Below, in pieces: positions 10,219-24,900 of a DNA stretch of 64,000 nt (the first letter of the stretch is position 1; each line of letters begins with the position of its first letter). The stretch spans positions 13,706,638-13,770,637 of the forward strand of contig OU342816.1 in NCBI GenBank assembly GCA_910591455.2, written 5' to 3'. The notes below the pieces were generated by a model, which saw only the letters and a program-made list of their open reading frames with translations, was not told the origin of the DNA and ran no database searches. Both the position numbers and the translations under genes were made by a program. This DNA is from Pholis gunnellus. Lineage: Eukaryota; Chordata; Actinopteri; Perciformes; Pholidae.

Positions 10219-12894
10219 CTGAAAACAAAGGCAGAGCAGTAACAGTGGTTTGTTTCTTTTTCATTTTGGTTTAATGCTTGTTAGTGTTAGTATCGGTGTA
10301 TAAAAGGCGTGGACTCTTCTGTGTGCTTATCACTTTAATACGCATGCTCTGTAGGCATAGCAGATGACGAATGTACCTCGCTAATCTCTTTTTGTGTAGA
10401 GATCAAAGCGATGAGGCGGAACGTGTTGATTGGTGGGCTTTACCGGAGCTGATGAGCAGATTCTTGTGTGTGAACAGAGTGAGTTCTCAAGATCAGCGTG
10501 CACTGGCACTGCATTGTAGTTCGGAGTCACTTGTCTTTCTTCCGCCGTGTTCCAGATTGTGATTCTCATACTAGAAAGTAAGAGCCGATTGCTTGTTGTC
10601 ATGTTTGAACCTCGTACGTTTATCCACGCGTCTGTATGTGCCCAGTGTGATGAGGGGCATTTACAGTATTGTCACAATGCTCAGGCTGTATTTGACTGGA
10701 GGAAGTAATAAGTAAATCAATGTGACACTTGTATGTTTCAATAAAAGTAGTACTGTTTATATCTTCGTAAAGAGTTAAGTTCATTGCATCTCTCTGTAAG
10801 GAAATGTCTGTTGTATGTGGTAGCCATAATGTAGTACCGCCGTCTAACCACAGGGTGTCGCCATCGCACTTGTGACCTGGTCTATGGCACATTCGTTACA
10901 CACATTACTTTCTCATATGTAACCCTAGCTTACTGTTTCTGTTAAACTAATTACTGTTATGTTTATTGATATATATTTATGTTTGAATGAGTCTTGGTGT
11001 GACGATTTAGTCCTATAGATAGCACTTTTCTTAGACTGATGACAACTACGCAAATAAATACTGCACACAGTACAGTTCAGAGAAGAAATGATATCTCCGT
11101 ATCTTCATTCCTGTGTCTTGATAATGTTGTAATAAGAGCTAGCAATGTGTTGATTCAACTGATCTTACCATCCATGTCCTGGCCCAGGCAGCAGCACCAG
11201 TTGCTGCGGATGCTCTCCATGGCGTTGTGGTCTTCCTGGGATAAAGCCGAGTCTCGGCTCATCAGGTGAAGGCAGGGGATGACGGCCTCGTCCATGATGG
11301 CGATGCCCTCCTCCACATTGGTCTCCTCACCGCTGCAAAACAGCCGGGATGCACTTTCATTCAATGCCTGCAAGGAGGAGGAGGAGGAGGAGGAGAGAGT
11401 AAAGGTTATTGTCACAAGGATTCTTCTGTATTTACCGTACCATGTTGTGTGTTTGATCGGTTTGTATAAGAACATTGCATAATCAGATGAGTTGCCTGAT
11501 ATTGAGTAGATAATATGGTTACGTGTTGGTGCCTCTTGATATATACATTTGAAAGTTAATGATCAAAACCTGATATTCTCCATCACCTTAATTATTCTAT
11601 GAATAAAGAGCTTGCATTAACACTACATAGGTGGATAGATACTGCATGATACATGAGATATGTAGAGTGAAAACAGTCTCACCACACGGTTCTTTCACTG
11701 TTCTGAAACGTTCAATCATATCAAATGAGCTTCATCAACAGATGGAGTTTCCTCAGTTTTCAGGGAATTGTAGACGTTCACATTTTCTTTTTCTTCTAAA
11801 CATTGTGAGGAACTCTCGTTCCTGTTGGCTCGAAGCGGTGTTAATCACGAAATATGTTCGTCAACAACCTTTCTGCCCAGGACTAAGACGAGAAGACACC
11901 GACGTCAGTAAACACTGCGACCACATCAACATGCGGTATTTTTGACGAAAAAGGCAAGACTAAAATGGAGTTTAGAAAATAAAAACGTAATATAATTTAC
12001 ATTGTTTTTCTTCACCTTCATTCTTCTCTTTCCCTCTATCACTCTATTTCTCTCTCTCAAACACACTCACACTGCACTCCTTGGCAGTGGCGCTCATTCT
12101 ATGCCCTTCTTGTCTCAGTCTTCAGTTCTGACAATTGGGCTACTATAATGCATAAACTTTGCAGTTTGGGTCGGGTTTAGTGGTTCATTAATGCTTATTT
12201 TAGCATATCGGGCGGTGCAGATTGGCTGTGGTAATGAGCACAGTAAGGAGGACTCGGAGTAGCAAAGTTACATCCCAAATCAAGCATGAGATAATGAGAA
12301 ATAAAAAAAAAATGTTTATGCCATATGATCGGAAGCTCCAGAACAGATACTAAATAGGATTTGAGGTGAGGTTTTTATCTCAACTTCTGGTTCCAGGGTC
12401 AATGATGAACTTTGAACTTCATCGTCATTTTTTCAAATATAAAAAACAAAAATGTCTGCATTGCTGACTGCATTGTATGAACTACTGAGACTGTAAGTAG
12501 GACACTAAGCCAAGTGCTTCTTATCTAAAACTTTTGTCCTGTTAGTGACACAGTCTAAATATAGCAATGTTGGTCTGTTTGTCCTCCAGTCTGTTTGTTC
12601 CAGAGCAAGATATGTCGGTAACTATTCGCCAAATTTCATGAAATGTCACATGGACACCGACAGTTTCCAGAGGACGACTGCTATGATTCTGATGACTCCT
12701 GAAATGTCCCATAATGCAGCAGGCCAACATTTCTAATTGTATACAAGAAATGTCAAATTACAGGAGCAGACTGACATCAAAGTTACATTTTCATATTGCA
12801 ACTTTTATTCAAACAACCTCTTTATTGTTATTCTAACCTTTATGAAGAAGGATTGAGCTCAGTGATGTCATGCTTCACAATAATGTACTGCAGT

Positions 12895-12949
<55 letters not shown>

Positions 12950-15900
12950 ACACACACACATGCACACACGCCTTACTCACAGTGAGGCATTTCCTCCTGT
13001 AAATGGCAATAAGAGACTTGTCCACGCCACGTTTCTCTCCATTCTTCAGCAAGGTGGCGTTGGTCTCGTACGCATGAGCCAGGAAGATCAGTGCCTCCCG
13101 CATCCTGCAGCACACACACCCACACACACACACACACACACACACAAGGCAACGGTCATCATGTCACTATCTGCAATTTATTGATCAGACCCGACACATG
13201 CTGGCCGGGTGGTGTAGTGGTGGTTTACATTCAACACCTACCTCCCATGCTGGTAGTGCTCCAGTCCAGTCAGCTGGTAGACAAACACCGTTCTGAACAG
13301 CCTGTAGTCATCATGCCACTGCTGTGAAAGAGCACACAGGACAAAAAAAACAATTACTCCATTTGTTATTTGCGCTGTTTTTTCAATTTTCAAGTTTCTG
13401 TAACTAAATACAGGCACTATTTCTTCTTTAGTTGTCTTTTGTATTTTTAACTTCAGCAAGGCAGTAATTTATTCCGTTTCACGACTCTCCCAAAGGATAA
13501 GGCTGGCGATATTCTGTATTTTTATTACTGTCTACAAATTTAATAACAAGAAAGCAACAGATGTATCCTTTTAATAAGTGATGTCTCTGATGTTAAGTTT
13601 GCATTATATTCAAGTATAACAACTCATGAAGTTGTACTGAACAGATGTCTGTCCCTCATTTTATGTCTCTAACGTATATCTTTGCTGTTTCAGTACACTG
13701 CCATATATACTGTATGTAGCAAGATTGATCCGACGATATTTTTTTAGCAATTGTCTGTCTCAAATATACATTTACTGTCTATGTCTACATATCGATGATT
13801 GGTATACTTTTCTTGAACTTAATTAAATCAATCAAAGACGGCAGCAGGGGCAGAATAATTTCCAGCGAAATTAGTACAGAAATGGGACAGATAAATCCCC
13901 CAAAAACAGTGTATCTGTCAATATCCAAAATGGCAGAGGTCAGCCCACCAAGTACTCATCCATATCCATGTCCTCTGGCTTGATGAGGCGCAGCTTGTTT
14001 CGAGCTTCCCTCTTGATACTGATGGCCCTGCATGAACAGAAAGGACATCATGAATTCTTTTCATTTACAAAAGGATTGGGTACAGGAACAGTCACACTGT
14101 GATGCAGTTCTCAGCTCCGGACACTAGATGGCAGTATAAGCACGCTGTATGCTCTAGTACTGTATTTCTAAGTCGTATGATGTGCTGCTGCTCATTTTGA
14201 GTGAAGCCACATTTTACATTATTTACTCACCTACTTCTGCTATGTGTAAACATTGTAAACAACTAGATAGAAAACTCTCGAACATTAAATGTTTTCAAAT
14301 CAATTCATCACGGCTCCTAATGCTTTTAGCCTCATAACTTGTTTATATATAATGTAACAGAAAAAGGTCTGTACCAATAGTCTTTTTTTTAACATTCAAA
14401 GCTTCTATTGAGTGAGGTTTTCTAATAAAGATGTGGATGTCTGTAGTGGTGTTTTATGTCATCATCCCCCGCTGTTAGACCTCCCAGTTAATGGGAGTGC
14501 GTGCCTTCCTTTATGTGCGGCGAGTGGGAGAGCAAAGAATTCTTTGACAGTGAATACGTTGTTTTTTAAATGCTTAACACCAACAAATACGGAGTGAAGT
14601 CGACTATTTTGTCGCATAAAAACATGTTGTGAATTTTGGAAATGATTACGTCTATCTTTTGACACTCGGAGTTAACGTCTTTTTGGAGTTGTCAGAAATG
14701 TTTGTATCGCACGAGTCAGAAACAATCCTACGCAGCCACCACTGGAAACTAATTCATCAAATAGTTTAATACTAATAATATTTGTGTAGCCTGATTGTAT
14801 CTGCAACTAGGCCGAAATATTGGATTCAAACAGAATGAGTATACTCAAGAAGCTGTGCAGCATAAAAATGTTGATTTGGAATGTCCAACAGAGGTTTCTC
14901 CTTGATTTTGGGGTTTGTCATCCACTTCCATTTATAATGTCAGCTCATCCTAGATTGTGACAATAGCTTATCTGTACTCTCATGTTTTGAAAACTTGACC
15001 TAATGTAAATAATAATAATAATGTCTGAGACTCATCAATGAGCCATTTGTCTGTATCTGTGTGTACCTTTCATCGAAGTTCAGGTTGCGGTCGGTAAACT
15101 GCTCCAACAGCGTCCTCTCAATAATGCGATTGGGTGCCTTGTTCTGAAAGAAGTAGACCAGAGAGTGCTGCAGACGAGCATCCTCCTGGGGTGTGGTCTC
15201 CTGCTGGGAGAGCTCAAACAAGCGGGAATACTCCTCGTGGAAGGCCTGAGGGAACAGATGGATCAATTTGCCAATATGCTCATGGTGGGCAAACTATAAA
15301 AACGTAGATGAATGGATTTAATTTGATGCAACCTGACAGTGACTGGTCGAACTCTGAATGAATCATACAACAAGAGTTTTGGTGATAATACATTCTTCAT
15401 TTATAATGGGTCACTAAAGTTGGAAATCTCATCAGAAATACTTCTTAGCAAAGTACGTTTTTTCACTTTGGCCTTCAAGTAACCCAAGTACCTCCTCATG
15501 AGAGGAGAGCAAATCTATTTTTCATTAACTAAGACCCTGGTACACTATTTGAAATGTTTTCTGTGTTTCTGAGTATTTTCTGTGCCGTCATTAATTTGTG
15601 AGGGATTTTGGATTTTATGAGTCTAAAATGCTCAAAGACGAGGTTAAAACGCTCATCTTGTTATTGACGTTGACCTTCTTACATCTGGAATAGTTTATTT
15701 AATATCTGCTTTTCTTTAGAAGCCTTTTTATCCTCTTATAAGCACCGCTTATTGTCATTCAATACAGTACATGTTCTGTTCTGTGTTGATGAATGAATGA
15801 ATGAACCTCATTACATCTGAATGTTTTTCTGTTCAAAAACTATATAGAGAGGAAAGATTGCTCCTAAATGTAAAGGAAGCAGTTTAATGTAGCAATGTGT

Positions 15901-18900
15901 CAAAACTATTTCAGAAAACATGATTATTTAATTATTTTGTGAAATGTAGATTTAACGTGAGATGCAATACATACCTTGATGAGGCCAGCCTCGGGGCCTT
16001 CCTTATCGAAAGTTTGCCTGGCCTTGGCTATGGCTAGAATGACGCCCTGCATAGCTGGAGTCAGCATCATCTGGGAAATGAGGAGGAGGATGAGATTATA
16101 AGCTGGGCGGCAAACCGTTTGAGAATGAAAGCTGCTCATTATGTCTGTGTAAAGACCCTGAACTGTTGAGGGCTGCACCACATGTCCACATTCTGGGATG
16201 TTGCAAATGTATTATATATTTTTGCTCAAATCAGACTCTGGTGGTGGTCGTGTCAGAGATGGGGAAACATCCATAAAGTCGGAAACTAAAACTGTAAAAC
16301 ATGCAACATTTAGACAAAGATCTGTGAATGAGCAGCAGGAAGAACAAAAGCATACACTTCATTTTAAGTTTGAGTGGCAAACATTTGGGAGGTATTTTTT
16401 AAAGTTTATAATTGATGAACTATCTATAAGGTGGTGTCATAAATGTGACATCAGATCTGAAAAAGTAAACCTTGTGGCAAGTTGGGAAAAAAAAGCATTT
16501 ACATCTTAAGTCTAAGGTAATATATAATAATGTATTAAAGGAGTAGAAAAAACATAGCTGCATCCCGGAAGACTCGGAATAGACAAATCCTTTCTTTTAT
16601 TGCATTTATTTAGTCATTTTAACACATTCTCACCTCTTCATTGTATCCATCGGCATCAGCTCTGACCATGATCCTGCCCACGTTGGGGATCTCCACTTCT
16701 GAGACCTCGTTCTCAGTCTGTCGCTGTCTGGCCGGGACCTCCTGCTCCTCCTCCTCCTGCTGCTGCTGCTGCTGCTTTGCTTCATGTTCAGGTGCCTCTC
16801 TGGAAGCCTCTGGCTCGCTTTCAGCTTGAGGGCCAAGGCCTGCTGCCTGTGTGTCGTCCTTCTTCACTTGGAGGTCAGATGGTGTCGGGTTACTAAGCTC
16901 TGCTTCAGGGCCAGAAGTCTGACAGAGAAACAAGACGCACATTACTATGGCTTCCATCCATCCATTATCTATATCCGCTAATCTTCTTCAGGGCTTTGCA
17001 TAGTGTGCCTCCATGTAGAAATACACCCACCCTCATCTACACATCTGTATGCATTTCAAACACCTGTGAAGCAAAGTCTGGAAAATGTTGTGGAGCATGT
17101 GTTTCTATTTTAACGGTGAACAGGTGAACAAATTGGCTGAGTGTGTGAAATTGAAAATAGCTCCTTGTATCCAGTGAAAGGTTGATCTTATTATATAAAG
17201 TCAGGTGGGTCAGCAGACAGTCTGCAGCTGAATACATTTGGAAATACACTTAGGGAGTAATATTCATTTGCATGTGATAAATCAATGTGTCAAATGGAGC
17301 TCCCGATATGTCGACAGGACACAAGTGGTAATGAAGTGGCTTAGCAGTTTATTTAATGCCATCTCATGAAACAGCTTACAATCAAGCTTATTTTTATGAG
17401 GCTTATAATCATGTGCTGTTGACAGAAGTGCTGATTCATTCAATGGTGTAAATAGGGCAATTGTAGGTAAAAAAAAAATAATAATAATTATAGATGGACT
17501 ATGCAAGGTTGGATCAACCTCATCAAACCACACACACGCTGCTTACCATATATAATGCTTGCAGTGGATTATGTAATCAAACTATACTTTGTAATCAGCA
17601 ATACTTGTGGTTTAAGCCCAGAATCACCATATTATCAGCATACACTGATTTAAGTTTTCTTCTATATTGTGAGTTTGTTCTTGTAATTTAACAACTTTAA
17701 TCTACAAATTCTGAGTTTTTCTCAGAATATTACCCCCCTCCCCTGGCTTCGTCATTTTTCTTTTCTTTTAACCTACAATAGCCCCAATACACTGTTTTCA
17801 ATTAAACTCTATGGTCACGTTTCAGTCTGTGTGGCGTTGTATTGAACTGCACTGGTGTTTCTAAATATTTTCCCACAATGGAAACTAAAAGTGATAACGT
17901 GTAAATTATATGATAGGCCTCTGAACAAGCTACTGACCGCTACGAGCCGCTGATAGCAGTAATCACTCGTAACCTTTAGTTTATCTGTGCATTACTCTAC
18001 ACCCTGCCTGGCATTAAGCCTGGACCTACATTGCTATGCTAAGCGGTAAAATGATATCCTTGACCCAGATGTACACACTTTGTTTCTGTGGTCTAGAATT
18101 ACTGACCCATATTCTACAGGGGGCAGAGCGGAACTTGCCCAGGGGAGTCACAGACTTGCCCACCTGACACTGAAGCTCTCTCTCAGCTGAGGTGCAGCCC
18201 TGGCTGGGCCCCGTGGTGTCAGCGACTGCTGCACTGCTGGTGTCGTCTGGCTGGCAGCTGGGGCTCTGGGGTAATGGTGGCGGCGTTAACTCAGATTCTT
18301 TTGGGGTCAAAAAAAAAGAAAGGAGAGAGACTGTGAGAGCACACACACGAGTGATAAAATGTACTGTTCAGTAGTCAGTTGTACTTGTACAGTGGCTATA
18401 AAAACCCTGCCCCATTCCCTTTTCTTTAGCCACCACTACAGACCTTCAGGTTTCTCTGTGGGATCCGGCTCTGGGTCTTTCGCTGCTTCTGTGTCTGGTT
18501 CTGGCTCTGAAGAAGCTCCCTGGTCCAGCTCCTCAGTGGTTGGTCCTGACTGGGGTGCTGGCTCAACTGGTGTTTGGTGTACATTGACTGGACTGGGGTT
18601 TGGGGGCTCTGCAGAGGCTGTAGACTCTCCCTGTGGGGTGGCGGTCTGGCAGAACTGCTCCTCCCATTCACTGAGCTCCTGCTGGAACCAGCGGTTGTCT
18701 TCATGGACGTAGCGTCTGAGGACGGATGGCAGGGAGTCCATGCCATGCAGCACCTGGCCTGTCTCATCATCTGTGTCTTCTAGGTGGATGTGGGGTAGTG
18801 TCATTAATAGACTTACACAATAAAATCCACGTACTGACAGTAAGTACTTAAGAAATGACAGTATAATTAGTTAATTGTTATTACACAAGATGGCATTTTT

Positions 18901-21900
18901 CCATATGCTACTGTTCATAATACATAATTAGTTAATGTTTATTACAGACAGGGACTGCGCTTTTACTGTTATAGTTTCTAACATTATGGAATAGCCTTTA
19001 AACACGAGGTTAGCTGAGTCAGAGCTACATTAAACATATGTAAATATTCTTTTAACTTCTATAATTGATAAGCACTCTTTTTACATTATTGTGTGTTGTT
19101 TTTTCTCCCTTGCACACATCACCCTGTTTCTTGCTTTTAAGGAAGAACATTATTTATTAATGCTTTCTGGCAAAACACACATGGCAATATCTATGCAGTA
19201 TAATCCGATATTCAATCTAGAATTATTCAAAATGAATCTAATCTGATAAAATCAAATCATATAACTGAAAAACACACAGAGATGTACCTGTGATAAGGTT
19301 GGGTAACCTGTCATCGATGTACATCAGGCAGTAGGCACTGGCGTTGGTCATTCCACCAAAGGAGTCTCGCTCCAGCTCCTCCCATGATGACTCGGTGATG
19401 CTTACATCATTGTACTTCATCCAGCGCTTGTTGGCATGGTCGTAAATGTAGGCCCAGTAATGGCCTGCTGATGCCTGGCCTTCATGGACGAGCACTGCAT
19501 GGAGTCTGTAGGGTGCCTAAATATTAGGACAGTGGGAGACAGCATTGAATCACCACTGTACAAAACAGCTACAGCATTGGGATCAAATATTAGACTGAGA
19601 TGTGACTGTGCAGCTCTGTATTCACTGCAGTATAACATTCATCAGATCGGTTTGTATCTTATTTGTATTCTGTTGACTTGTTTACGTGACATTATTTTCT
19701 GTTCCTCCACCTGAGATCAATACAGTTTCATCTAATCTCCGTCAATGCACTTTCTGCAACTCCAGTTGTAAAACATGCAATTGAATTGCTGTTTGTCAGA
19801 GTGAATTAGGCGAGTGTAAGTCTTACCTGGCAGAGACAGTTGTCTATGTACATGCCCTCCAGCATCTGAGTGAGCCTGTCAATACTGGCCTTTAGCTCTG
19901 ACACACATACACACAAAAAAAAAACACAGACAGAAACCACAGAAATGAATACAGTACACATATTGCAAAGGGGAAATTCATTTCTTTTAGGTTTTTTATT
20001 TTTATTACCCAATAATTGCCTCATAAAAAGGACAGTTTGGGAGAGCAGGGATTGACAATTGACATATAATCTATATAATCTAAAACAGGATTTACAGTCA
20101 TTTGAAAGAGACGTTGGACGTCTTTCAGCTCATTGTTTTGGTTTTACAGCACAACTTTACAGTTTTAGTTGACACGCACTGCTCTTATCAAACCCCGTTT
20201 CCAATAACGGCAGGAACGACACTACCGACAGACAAAGTTAACAATTAACTTGTGACCATAGCGGAGCATTTTGCAGCTAAAGAGCCCAAAACAGAGCCCA
20301 TACTGCTAAGATAGCTAAAGAACATCAAGACCTTTATTAAAAGCAATGCTAGCGTGTACACTGTAATAGAAGCATACCATTTATGTCATTCTCTACTTCT
20401 GTCCTCCAACGCTGCAGGCAGGTCTTAACAAATTGCAGCTCTTCTTCAGTGACGCTGTGGGGGGCTGGGTGTGGTGGGCAGTCGACCGGGAGTCTGCACT
20501 GGGTGAAGGGCTTGTATATGGGCGTCCGCTGACAACTGGAAACACTGGAACCCGGAGCCTCCGATGAATCTGTGTCTTCTGGTTCACTGGGAAATGAGAA
20601 TGAGAATGTTTTGGTGTAATGTAAGTTTCGTAAAGAAGGAACTTTGTCTGTTTATGCTGTGCTAGTAAAAGTCTGTCGACAGTATTTTATTCAGGGGCCA
20701 TTGCCTTGGCTCGTACAGTTCTCTGGTCCTCTGAGTACCTGTTGTCTTTGGAGATGAGTTCACTTAGGGGGTGGCCTGCAGGAGTCGGAGAAGCTGGTCT
20801 CAGATCTTCAGCCGGGGAAACACTTGTGGGCTTGGTGGTAGCGAACTCCAGCACAAACTGCAGCATGTCAGCCAGAGGATACTTGGTAGGTCCAGAGCCA
20901 TAGTTTTTGTAGCTGTTAATAAAGACAGGACACGATTTGTGCAAGATTTGTTTCCAAAACGTGGAGAGGTTTAAAAGTCATATCTCAGCTTTAAGAGGTA
21001 ACTTACCACTCAAGTTTCTGTTGAAGGGCAGCTAGTTGTTCCTTGAGTTTTTTCACTTCTCCTCTCCTCTCATGGGTCTGTTCTATGTTATTGTGAAGAT
21101 ATCTGTACATAGAAAAATCAGGCAATTCCCAAAATTGTATCAGTACATGTGTGAAAGATTTGTTGTAACATCTGAATAGACAAGCAACAACCTTCATTTT
21201 TTCCCGATACGTTTGTAATACACTGAGCCCTATGATGGCATAAGTTTGTGAGATAATCCGAGTGAAAAGTGGTGCAGGCATGTGTCCTTTAAAGTTATAT
21301 ACTGTGGAAGCTCCTTTTTCCCCTTAGAAACAAGGGAAACTGTAGGAATGTGCACATGTATGATTGTGATATCTGAACAAAGCTCACCTGTCCATATACA
21401 TGATTTGTGGGAACTCCAGTTTCTTGTGTATCTTTTCAGGACGACCCAGCTGGGTGTTGAATTCAAATCTAGACAGTTCAAATGTCAAGACTGGTGGTAG
21501 CCTTTTGAACCATCTCTGCAACCAAGAGAAAATATGACATCAGATAAGCATCAGAAAATACCACATACGTAGAAATTCTATTGTTAGTCGGTTGTTGAAG
21601 TTGTTTACCTCACGGCCAGATGTGACGCAGTGATCTGAATGTAGGGACTCGATCTCTTTCTCAACCATAGCACCTTCCAGGCATTCATCCAGGTTATTGA
21701 AGCCGTTGACTTGCAGGGGGTACTGGCCAAACTGCTCGATATTACACAACGTCTTACCTAAGCAGAGTCACACAGATGTGAGCGACTGAGAACAGAAGTC
21801 ATATTGATGTCACTGTGACAAAAACAAATATAAAGCTCATACCCTCATGTCTTCTTTCTGTCACAAAGGTACCATAGAAAAGCTGGACCATGGGGTTTTT

Positions 21901-24900
21901 CTGTTTGTCTTCTACCTTACTGAAAGCAAAACATGACATTACACTATTGTAATTCAGCACACAAAGAGAGAATAATGTGGATGACATCAACATATAACTT
22001 ACTCATTGGCAGCCAGCTGAAATGCATCCTCTAGCCAGTCAAGCAGTTTGTGGGAAAACTCACTGACATCCTGAAATGAAGACAAAAGACAAGCTGTGAA
22101 GTTGTAATAGGAAAGAATTAAGTCAGGGTCAAAGAATTACTAAAGTCACATGAGTTGATTCTTGATCTTGGAAACAGTAGCTTGACAAAACATTTTTTTC
22201 CTCAGGGCTTCAACCTCATTTCAACATCTGGCTAAGAAAATTGCTCACTTCTCACCACATCAGCGCGCACTATGGGAAGGAAGTGAAGACACGGGGCCTC
22301 CCATCACAAGATGCAGCCTGTCTACACTTCAAGCTGTCCTTAAGTTAAGAGCTGTACCTGTTGGGCCTCGGTGGTCCTGAAGGCGTCTCGCAGTAACTCC
22401 ACTGCAGCAGAAGGATCCACAAACCTGCGGGTGGAGCCCACCATGAGAGCAAATAGACAGCGCAGCTCCTGCATGAAAGCTATGTTCCTCTTGTCCTGTT
22501 AACACAAGTTCAGAGTCAAACTTCACCCCTGTTACACTCACACATGGTGGCTATGTTCATAATAACAGAACATCTCCACAGCTTGATCACCTCTTATGTT
22601 TATGTGTATAATTCAACTTTTATTTCAGACTCATGAGTCCATATAGCAAAAAAATAAAACAAAAACACAAATACAACAACAATATATAAAATACTATACA
22701 ATACGAGGACACCAAGACACAGGTGTAGTCATTGTGGTTAAAAAAAGTCACTTGTTAAAAAACATACAGACATTTGTTCCAATGTTTCCAGAAACAAGAA
22801 GTATACCGTGTGTCACTTTGTGTTGGATCACTTAAGGCTTTTATAATTACATTTTCTGAGTCATTCAATCGACATTTAAATTTGTAGATAAAATTCCTCA
22901 ACACAGCATGGAAGGTGGGAACATTACAACTCACAAACATATGACTTGCACTAGTCCATCTTGGAAGCTTCAGCAAGATTCTGAAAGCATCATTAAATGC
23001 CACCTGAATCTTCTTCATTTTGGCTTTACTATAACTGCACCACAGGTGGGCTGTATACAGTGTACGAATTAGACATTTTAACATTAAATTATTCGAACAA
23101 ATCTCCTGTGAAAATGGCAGTGGCAGAGTAACCAACTGTTGTGCATGGAGTTTACTCACAGAATGGCTCTTACACTTCTCCAGTATTCGCTCAGACAGAT
23201 GGTAGCTTAGAACCAGCCTCCTGAACACGGGCAGATGGAACAGTGACTGCAACAAGACAACAAAACAAGAACCGCTTAAGGTCAGATGCTGGCAAATCAT
23301 GATGACAGTGGTCATGCTTGCAGTGGTGGTATAACTTAGAAAGATCATGGAAGAAACTTGTTCCTCGAACAACACAGTCAATGATATTTAGCTGGTTAGC
23401 ATTTGCGCCTTACATTGATATGTTTCACCATATACTACATGGGAATTTAAATAGATTTAGATGACAATAAAATGAGAAATTACCAATAAGTAAAAAGTGG
23501 TTTTCTGACTTTAATGAAACATGTAGTTTGCTGGTCCTTCCTGCAAGACACAGAGCTTCTTAAGATGCTCCAAACCTTCTACGAGTGGGTAGAACGCACT
23601 CATTAATCTGTAATCTCTTCTGTAATGTTACGATGCCTTCGGGAGAAACCTTTTAAGCTTCACAAGGATTTACTATCATCTCAGTTTTTAGATGGTTTTG
23701 GGAAACGAGACGCACGGGAAATTTACTCTCACGCTGAGGCAAAAAGCATAAGAGTAGGTAGTGGGGTTAGATTGTAAGCACTCAGCATTGAGGTTGGGCG
23801 AAGAACAGCATTTCCCTGGTTGTATATCGCACAACTTCTTCTCAAAAATAAGGTTTTTTAGTTAATCAATTTGATTCTTCAATCAAATGAATGAGGTGCA
23901 AATTTTTCTAGTACTTTTAATAAAATCTTTTATATTATTATAAAATAGAATATTTCCTTAAAGGATACTAGTGTCTTACTATTATACTAGTAACTGTTGG
24001 AGAACATATTTTGAAAAAAAATTAATCCTGAATTTTATGGTATTTTTATTTCATTTCACACATAATGCTCAGACACATCAACCATGTCAATTTGTTATGA
24101 GCTGCTTCTGTTACTCGTGATAAACTAAATACATTAATAGCAGTCAGATACTCTTATGACACATACGAGTATGTGTGGTGGGGGGTGAGCGAAGCTACTG
24201 AGCACTTATGAATATCTTGATCTATAAATTTCCATTTAAGTAGGAAATTCAATTATGGCTTATCTCCATTTTACTGTAATGTATACCACAAAGGATAACA
24301 GAGGGAATATGAGCTGACAACTGAATGATGTGGTCACTCAGCCTCAATCTGATAGCATAATTACTTTTTAAAGGGAGACTGCTTTATCAAGAGTCGGGCT
24401 CTGTTGAATCTACAACAACCAGTTCAATTGTAACAAACAGTATCGACACCAGAAAAAAACCAAAAGGCTATCATTTCAACACCATTTGTATTCAAACAAC
24501 ACTGCCTCATTTCCCCTTTTCTATTCCCAGATAATAAACCCTGTCCTTTGGTGGTTTGACTTCTAAATCGATGTAGTGGCAAATCTGAGTTCAACAAAGA
24601 CAAACAATCTGTATCTCCTCTCTGTCCATTCCAGGCTTATACGAGGATGTCCACTGCTCGCTCCATCATCACATCACTCGCTATTAAATTATCCAAACAG
24701 GCCTGTGCCTCTCAATGGGGGCTCCAGTTTCTGCCGAACGACCTGATTCAGTTTGGAATGGAGTTGAAATAGAATTAGCATCTCAGAGAAATGTTCTCAT
24801 TTTGCAGAAATATCCTCACACCTTCTTCCTTTCTTCCCGATGTTTCTAATAACTGTCAGCATTAGTCGGTAAAAAGATGAGACTGAAAAGTAAGGCTTAT

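Noticed and set aside
13195..13235. GGTGGTGTAGTGGTGG as the start of a tRNA-derived SINE
   Set aside because: Only a few bases match and usp28 exon 23 follows directly; too short to call.
12796..13327. ORFs rich in HTHTHT or VCVCVC
   Set aside because: Translations of the CA/TG microsatellites around usp28 exon 24, not genes. The same applies to the ORF over 29949-30176.
16641..16829. Plus-strand ORF with a run of Cys
   Set aside because: Antisense of the poly-Gln/poly-Glu stretch in usp28 exon 19.
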